From positions 443,003 through 507,002 of the forward strand of contig NZ_FUWZ01000005.1 of the NCBI RefSeq assembly GCF_900167135.1: 64,000 nucleotides of DNA, in the 5' to 3' direction. The notes below the pieces were generated by a model, which saw only the letters and a list, made by a program, of their open reading frames with translations, was not told the origin of the DNA and did no database searches. This DNA comes from Chitinophaga eiseniae (GTDB taxonomy: Bacteria; Bacteroidota; Bacteroidia; Chitinophagales; Chitinophagaceae). This document shows, piece by piece, positions 60,501-64,000 of the stretch; position 1 is the stretch's first letter, and every line of letters starts with the position of its first letter. Both the position numbers and the translations under genes were made by a program.

Positions 60501-60627
60501 CCGGCTCGGTGTAAATACGCGTTTGCTGCGCGTGGGCAGCGGGCATCCCAGCGATACCTGCGCCGGCGAAAGTCAGCATGGATAAGTACAGATGTCCTGG
60601 AATATAAACTTTTCTTATGAACTGCAT
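57547..60627 (-). CDS. Large periplasmic/outer-membrane TPR protein
   Basis: The 1026-aa protein has a signal peptide ending AAHAQQ. From ~res 35 on it is made of TPR helix pairs, such as VFKDAQQYFQQEKYSVSMQL, LAYCYFNVKDFQKAQPLFAS, LLGKAYFERKDYKKALPLLQ and LLKLGLCYYNKDNESKALAY, then DMADCYLQQNDLAAAEKAGF near the C terminus. It ends in a Lys/Ala-rich tail (KAEAAEKAAGKKPKKQ). TPR arrays serve as protein scaffolds. Together with the barrel and HU-SPOR genes it forms an envelope gene set on the minus strand. Confidence 0.9.
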   Translation of the reverse strand: MQFIRKVYIPGHLYLSMLTFAGAGIAGMPAAHAQQTRIYTEPEKVFKDAQQYFQQEKYSVSMQLFKQTIDNIDYFHETNRDLVKSDAYYYYTVCALKLGQGNAEKTALEYLKIFNNNAREQLVSYQLGKYYFHQNRFKDAIPLYEKASIDNLSNEEIAEAKFELAYCYFNVKDFQKAQPLFASIREVQGKYYVPANYYHGFISYYNHQYGDALSSFQKVVEDPKYKNIVPYYIAEIYYFQGKHDQLISYTEPLLRQGGQYYEAEMKQLLGKAYFERKDYKKALPLLQEFQDNADEVRNEDIYQLSYSYYQTGNLNKAITGFKQLSSAKDSLGQNSMYLLGDCYLRTGQKANARNAFAFCANNSSNAQQQEISRFNYGKLSYELGYQDAALNELTQFVKNYPQSPYNKEAREVLVSLFMNTNNYRDGLATIEQIPDKNPAVLKAYQKIAYGRATELINDQQLAEADRLLDIAINNPYDAQTKQLAQFWKAEIALRQNKTDKAITNLNAYLGGTPPVSGEANPQTASYNLGYSLLKQDKYAEALPHFETAQRASGPNATRISTDAALRAADCYYMLRQFPKALSLYDRIISNNEPGADYAIYQKAIILGLQGKQADKLALLKQLGNKFPSSDFSNQTDMEIANTYLSQEKYNEAIPYLENVLQKQPNGANAPRSLLKLGLCYYNKDNESKALAYYRQVVEKFPGSPESNEALQSIKSIYVSQGKTDDYLAFLKASGRTVTATAEDSLAYAAAEARFTNNDCSGAITAFDSYIQKYPNGQFILPAHFYKAECSYNNKDYAGALPAYEFVLSRNNSLYAERSALQAANINFYQNKSYDKARSYYLQLQDLATSKENSLAATRGLLRSNYQLKHWDEVGNYAEMLLSTANISTDDQIIAHFYLGKAQKEAKQYANALAEFKTVAGMTKSETGAEARYDMADCYLQQNDLAAAEKAGFDVIKNTPSYDVWVAKSYILLGDVYFRQQDYFNAKATFQSIAENCPIPELKAEAKEKFAKAEAAEKAAGKKPKKQ

Positions 60628-60859
60628 GCTTTTGCTGTTATATCTTGAATTATGCGTTTAAAACGAATCCCTGCCGGAAATATTTTCCCGCCAGGTATTA
60701 TACGGAACAGTATCAGGGACACAAACCAGGCAAATATAAAAGTAATATCCTTTCTTTTCTGATCGGTTTTCCAACAATGTGGATAACTCCGGATGTCCGG
60801 AAAAGGCTATTGCGCTATATTGCGGCAAATATTTTTATAGCGCAAAAACCTTACCTGTT

Positions 60860-61279
60860 ATGAGAAAACTATTCTCAACCGGCTATACCGGCGGTGCCGT
60901 GAGCTTCTCTATGCTGATATTACGACTGATGTTCGGCGGCCTGTTGTTATTGCACGGATGGCCCAAACTGATCAATTTTGCTGCCAAAATGAATACTTTC
61001 CCCGATCCTTTGGGGGTAGGGCACAAATTTTCGTTGGGGATGACCGTTTTTGCAGAAGTTTTCTGTTCAATTTTTCTGATGCTCGGATTGTTGACCAGGC
61101 TGGCCGCCGTGCCGCTGGTGATCTGCATGTCCGTCATCCTGGGGATGGTGCATAAGGCCGATCTGCTGGCGCTTAATTTTGATAAGATAGAGTTGCCGCT
61201 GATGTACCTGACGGCTTTCCTGGTGGTGCTGTTTACCGGTCCGGGCAAGTTCTCTGTTGACGGTGCATTGGGCAAATAA
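60860..61279 (+). CDS. DoxX-family membrane protein
   Basis: The ATG at 60860 (MRKLFSTGYTGGAVSFSMLI) gives 139 aa with four transmembrane segments. Family motifs LRLMFGGLLLLHGWPKLINF, MTVFAEVFCSIFLMLGLLTR and LPLMYLTAFLVVLFTGPGKF are clear. DoxX proteins are linked to redox or thiol stress in other bacteria. An in-frame start at 60779 would add 27 residues without a hydrophobic pattern and is not chosen. Confidence 0.9.
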   Translation: MRKLFSTGYTGGAVSFSMLILRLMFGGLLLLHGWPKLINFAAKMNTFPDPLGVGHKFSLGMTVFAEVFCSIFLMLGLLTRLAAVPLVICMSVILGMVHKADLLALNFDKIELPLMYLTAFLVVLFTGPGKFSVDGALGK

Positions 61280-61284
61280 CAGCA

Positions 61285-61396
61285 TTTCGGTATTTTTTCA
61301 TTTTGATATTTTTTTATTTGCAGGCTGCCCAGGTGTTCTTAAATTGGAAAATATCGAAATAACAATATCAAAATAAGAAAATATCAAAATAAAAAA
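61285..61396. repeat. Inverted A/T-rich short repeat array (AATATCAAAAT-type)
   Basis: Left arm 61285-61320 (with TCATTTTGATATTTTTTT) and right arm 61346-61396 (three AATATC-AAAAT-like units) are mutually inverted, with ~25 nt between. It lies between doxX and the thioesterase gene. Confidence 0.75.
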
Positions 61397-61404
61397 ATGG
61401 AATC

Positions 61405-61815
61405 ATGTTTAGCAGTATAACGACGATCAGGGTAAGATATGGGGAAACAGACCAGATGGGATATCTCTATTACGGCAATTACGGCCTGTATTATGAAGTA
61501 GGCAGGGCGGAAGCCATCCGGGAGCTGGGTTTCAGCTACCGCGAGCTGGAAGAACAGGGCGTGATCATGCCGGTAGCGGAACTGAATGTAAAATACCTGC
61601 GGCCGGCCTATTACGACGATTTGATAACGGTGAAGACTATATTAAAAGAGCTGCCGAAAAGCTCACGGATACAGTTTCACAGTGAACTATACAACGAAAA
61701 AGGAGAATTGCTGAACGTAGGCGTGACCACCCTGGTGTTCATCGATGTGAAAACCAAACAGAAAGCAGGCCTGCCGGAAGCGCTGAAAGAACGGCTGGAA
61801 CCATTTTTTAATTAG
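61405..61815 (+). CDS. Acyl-CoA thioesterase, 4HBT/YbgC-like
   Basis: The 136-aa single hot-dog domain starts ITTIRVRYGETDQMGYLYYG with the YbgC-type active Asp in ETDQMG, followed by YYEVGRAEAIRELGFSYREL and LNVKYLRPAYYDDLITVKTI. It cleaves short or aromatic acyl-CoA thioesters in the cytoplasm. Length is normal. It lies upstream of cinA with a heptamer repeat in between. Confidence 0.92.
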   Translation: MFSSITTIRVRYGETDQMGYLYYGNYGLYYEVGRAEAIRELGFSYRELEEQGVIMPVAELNVKYLRPAYYDDLITVKTILKELPKSSRIQFHSELYNEKGELLNVGVTTLVFIDVKTKQKAGLPEALKERLEPFFN

Positions 61816-61816
61816 A

Positions 61817-61926
61817 AATTACGAATTACGAATTACGAATTGAGGACTTATTATAAGCCTTAGTTCGCAACTATAGCCACATAACAGGCCCTCCATTCGT
61901 AATTCGTAATTCGTAACTCGTAATTG
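61817..61926. repeat. Inverted heptamer array, related to 53686-53836
   Basis: Left arm 61817-61841: about three ACGAATT units. Right arm 61895-61926: AATTCGT units with an outer variant AACTCGT, the complement of the ACGAGTT variant found at the outer left edge of 53686. The centre holds GAGGAC...GGCCCTCCATT, similar to the other locus read from the opposite side. Confidence 0.92.
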
Positions 61927-61929
61927 TTT

Positions 61930-63177
61930 ATGGGCAAAATAACCGCCAGCATCATTACCATTGGTGATGAACTGCTGATAGGACAAACGATTGATACCAA
62001 TTCCGCCTGGATGGCGCAGGAACTCAATGCGTTAGGTATCTGGGTGCATCGGCGTGTAGCCATTGGCGATGTGAAGGAAGATATTCTGGCCACCCTGGCC
62101 GAAGAAGCCGAAGTGGCTGATATTGTACTGATTACAGGTGGACTGGGGCCTACGGCCGACGATATCACCAAGCCTACCCTCTGTGAGTATTTCCAGACAC
62201 GGCTGGTGCAGGATGCAGCCACACTGCAGCGGGTGCTTCATATCTTCGAAAGCCGCGGCTTGCCGATACTGGAGCGCAACGTGGCTCAGGCCATGGTGCC
62301 GGAATCCTGCACGGTGATCGCCAACGAAAGAGGCACGGCGCCGGGTATGTGGTTCGAAAAAGACGGTAAGATCTATGTGTCTATGCCGGGCGTGCCGCAT
62401 GAAATGAAAGGTATCATGGAAAGTTACGTGCTGCCGCAGCTGGCGGCACATTTTAATACGCCCGCCGTTGTGCACCGTACGCTCATCACTTCCGGCATGG
62501 GAGAGTCTTTTGTGGCGGAACGCATCGCCCCTTTCGAAGCCAAACTGCCCCCGCATATCAAACTGGCCTACCTGCCCAGCTACAGCCTGCTGAAACTGCG
62601 ACTTACCGCTTTCGGGGCAGACAAGGTCACCACGGCGGCTGAACTGACAGTGTATTTCCATGAACTGGCGGCCCTGTTGCCGGATATCACTGTCACTGAT
62701 CAGGATATTTCGATCGGGGAGGTGTTGGGGCAACTGCTGAAAGAAAGAGGCCAGACGGTTGGCACCGCGGAAAGTTGTACCGGCGGACAGATATCCACCT
62801 GGATCACGGCGGTACCGGGAAGCTCCGCCTATTATAAAGGCAGCGCCATTACCTATGCCAATGAGATGAAAATGAAGTTGTTGGGCGTAAAGGCAGAGAC
62901 GCTGCAGACTTATGGCGCGGTGAGTGAGGAAACAGTAAAGGAAATGCTGGCCGGCGCGCTACAGCTGCTGGAAACAGATTATGCCATAGCCGTATCCGGC
63001 ATTATGGGCCCCGATGGCGGTACACCGGAAAAGCCGGTCGGCACCGTATGGGTGGCGGTGGGCAACCGTGAGAAAATGACGACCATCAAATATCACCTGC
63101 GGTATGACCGGGAACGGAACACCCAGATGACCGCAGTTTACGCCATGAATGAGCTGCGCAGGCTCATTTTGGAATAA
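61930..63177 (+). CDS. cinA: CinA-family competence/damage-inducible protein
   Basis: The ATG at 61930 (MGKITASIITIGDELLIGQT) gives 415 aa. The N-terminal molybdopterin-binding-like COG1058 domain contains ITGGLGPTADDITKPTL and ERGTAPGMWFEKDGKIYVSM; the C-terminal CinA domain has TVGTAESCTGGQISTWIT, ASYYKGSAIT-type YYKGSAITYANEMKMKLLGV and GIMGPDGGTPEKPVGTVWVA. The C-terminal domain hydrolyses nicotinamide mononucleotide in related proteins, and the N-terminal one acts on ADP-ribose. Full length. Confidence 0.95.
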   Translation: MGKITASIITIGDELLIGQTIDTNSAWMAQELNALGIWVHRRVAIGDVKEDILATLAEEAEVADIVLITGGLGPTADDITKPTLCEYFQTRLVQDAATLQRVLHIFESRGLPILERNVAQAMVPESCTVIANERGTAPGMWFEKDGKIYVSMPGVPHEMKGIMESYVLPQLAAHFNTPAVVHRTLITSGMGESFVAERIAPFEAKLPPHIKLAYLPSYSLLKLRLTAFGADKVTTAAELTVYFHELAALLPDITVTDQDISIGEVLGQLLKERGQTVGTAESCTGGQISTWITAVPGSSAYYKGSAITYANEMKMKLLGVKAETLQTYGAVSEETVKEMLAGALQLLETDYAIAVSGIMGPDGGTPEKPVGTVWVAVGNREKMTTIKYHLRYDRERNTQMTAVYAMNELRRLILE

Positions 63178-63194
63178 GCCGCAGGGCCTGCTGA

Positions 63195-63222
63195 TTGAAT
63201 TGATACAATTCCCTTATTTTTG
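63195..63222 (+). promoter_or_regulatory. Promoter of the E2 gene
   Basis: TTG (63195-63197), 17 nt, TATTTTTG (63215-63222), a perfect TAnnTTTG element, 28 nt before the ATG. The -33 spacing is slightly short. Confidence 0.6.
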
Positions 63223-63249
63223 TCCACACTTAAAGCTAAAAACAATCTT

Positions 63250-64000
63250 ATGGCCATTGTAGAATTGGTAATGCCAAAAATGGGAGAAAGCATCATGGAA
63301 GCCACCATTTTGCGTTGGCATAAAAAGGCGGGCGATCACGTAAAAGTGGATGAAACCGTGTTGGAAATTGCTACGGACAAAGTGGACAGTGAAGTCCCCT
63401 CTATCGCGGAAGGGACCATCTCCGAAGTACTCTTCAAAGAAAACGATGTAGTACCGGTAGGCACTGTGATAGCCCGTATCAATACCAATGCCGATGCAGC
63501 GGCCACTCCTGCACCTGTACCAGAAACGCCGGCAGCGGCCTCCGAGCCGAGATTCACTGCCGCCGCCGTACCTTCCGCTGCCCCTGTTGCCGCTGCCCCC
63601 GCAGCGCCTGCTGCCGGTGGTGCCAGATTCTATTCCCCGCTCGTGCTCACCATTGCTCAACAGGAAGGCGTCAGCTTCGCCGACCTGGAAAGGATTCCCG
63701 GTTCCGGCAGCGACGGCCGCGTTACCAAAAAAGACATCCTCCAGTATGTAGCCGATCGTAAAGAAGGTAAGGTAGTCCCTGACGTAACACCCGTTGCGGA
63801 ACCTGCCGCTCCCGCCGCCGCCGCTGCTGCTGTACGCAGCACGCCGGCAGTCACCACCGTTGCTTCCCCTACCTATAACGGCAACGTGGAAATCGTGGAA
63901 ATGGACCGCATGCGCAAACTGATCGCCAATCACATGGTGATGAGCAAACAAACCAGCCCGCACGTGACCAGCTTCGCAGAAGCCGATGTGACCAACATGG
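63250..64000 (+). CDS. 2-oxoacid dehydrogenase E2 (lipoyl acyltransferase), partial
   Basis: The frame opens at the ATG at 63250 (MAIVELVMPKMGESIMEATI) and runs off the window. The lipoyl domain (~1-80) has ATDKVDSEVPSIAEG with the lipoyl-Lys in DKV. A long Ala/Pro-rich hinge (~85-120), a peripheral-subunit-binding domain (FYSPLVLTIAQQEGVSFADL, GSGSDGRVTKKDIL) and a second Ala-rich hinge follow, then the start of the catalytic core (VEMDRMRKLIANHMVMSKQT). It is the E2 of pyruvate or branched-chain dehydrogenase; which one cannot be told without the rest and the neighbours. Confidence 0.93.
   Translation, partial: MAIVELVMPKMGESIMEATILRWHKKAGDHVKVDETVLEIATDKVDSEVPSIAEGTISEVLFKENDVVPVGTVIARINTNADAAATPAPVPETPAAASEPRFTAAAVPSAAPVAAAPAAPAAGGARFYSPLVLTIAQQEGVSFADLERIPGSGSDGRVTKKDILQYVADRKEGKVVPDVTPVAEPAAPAAAAAAVRSTPAVTTVASPTYNGNVEIVEMDRMRKLIANHMVMSKQTSPHVTSFAEADVTNM

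Noticed and set aside
58279..60585. 768-codon plus-strand frame opposite the TPR gene
   Set aside because: Antisense to a well-supported TPR protein; low-complexity Val/Gly/Phe composition caused by the opposite strand's codon use.

Overview
The window looks like a chromosomal piece of a Bacteroidota genome, most likely Chitinophagaceae (Chitinophaga-like). Evidence: a SusC/SusD pair under ECF-sigma/FecR control, an ISAon1-type insertion sequence, Bacteroidota lipoprotein signals, TPR/outer-membrane-barrel and HU-SPOR proteins of that phylum, and TAnnTTTG -7 promoter elements (the tRNA-Lys promoter has TTTG-N19-TACCTTCG). Most of the window is about half G+C; the 3' tip of one RHS gene and the DUF1016 nuclease region are clearly richer in A+T.

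Layout. 1-13017 (minus strand) is a glycan-uptake locus: two tandem ECF sigma factors, FecR anti-sigma, SusC with STN domain, SusD, two paralogous secreted propeller-like lipoproteins, a GH20 hexosaminidase and a GH106-like hydrolase cut by the window edge. 13158-16252 is a MarR/rifamycin-phosphotransferase operon with a perfect 8-3-8 palindrome in front of marR. 16662-29139 is a polymorphic-toxin-like region: an orphan Imm70-type immunity gene, a SUKH/SMI1 gene, a frameshifted GNAT gene, and two RHS-type genes. The second RHS gene ends in a probable metzincin-like metallopeptidase tip and overlaps by 4 nt a small secreted TonB_C-like gene, a candidate immunity partner.

29520-37052 holds small stress/housekeeping genes (SRPBCC, VOC, proline dehydrogenase, AraC, YdeI). 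A 16-bp site placed exactly 19 nt before the -7 element recurs in two promoters, at 19316-19331 and 32171-32186, both close to AraC-type regulators. 37076-44352 is a scarred region: ABC-exporter remnant, TonB-dependent barrel, LuxR remnant, an ISAon1 split into two oppositely oriented parts around a DUF1016 PD-(D/E)XK nuclease gene, and an inverted copy of the tRNA-Lys 3' end next to the intact tRNA-Lys.

44412-64000 is mostly core metabolism: MBL hydrolase, CoaA, aldehyde dehydrogenase, MFS, pfkA-pyk, prolyl oligopeptidase, SDR reductase, HU-SPOR protein, barrel and TPR proteins, DoxX, thioesterase, CinA and a partial 2-oxoacid dehydrogenase E2. Five intergenic gaps here carry short tandem repeats; four are arranged as inverted arms, two of them built from the same heptamer (ACGAATT/AATTCGT).

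Calls rest on reading motifs and reading frames by eye; no database search was made.
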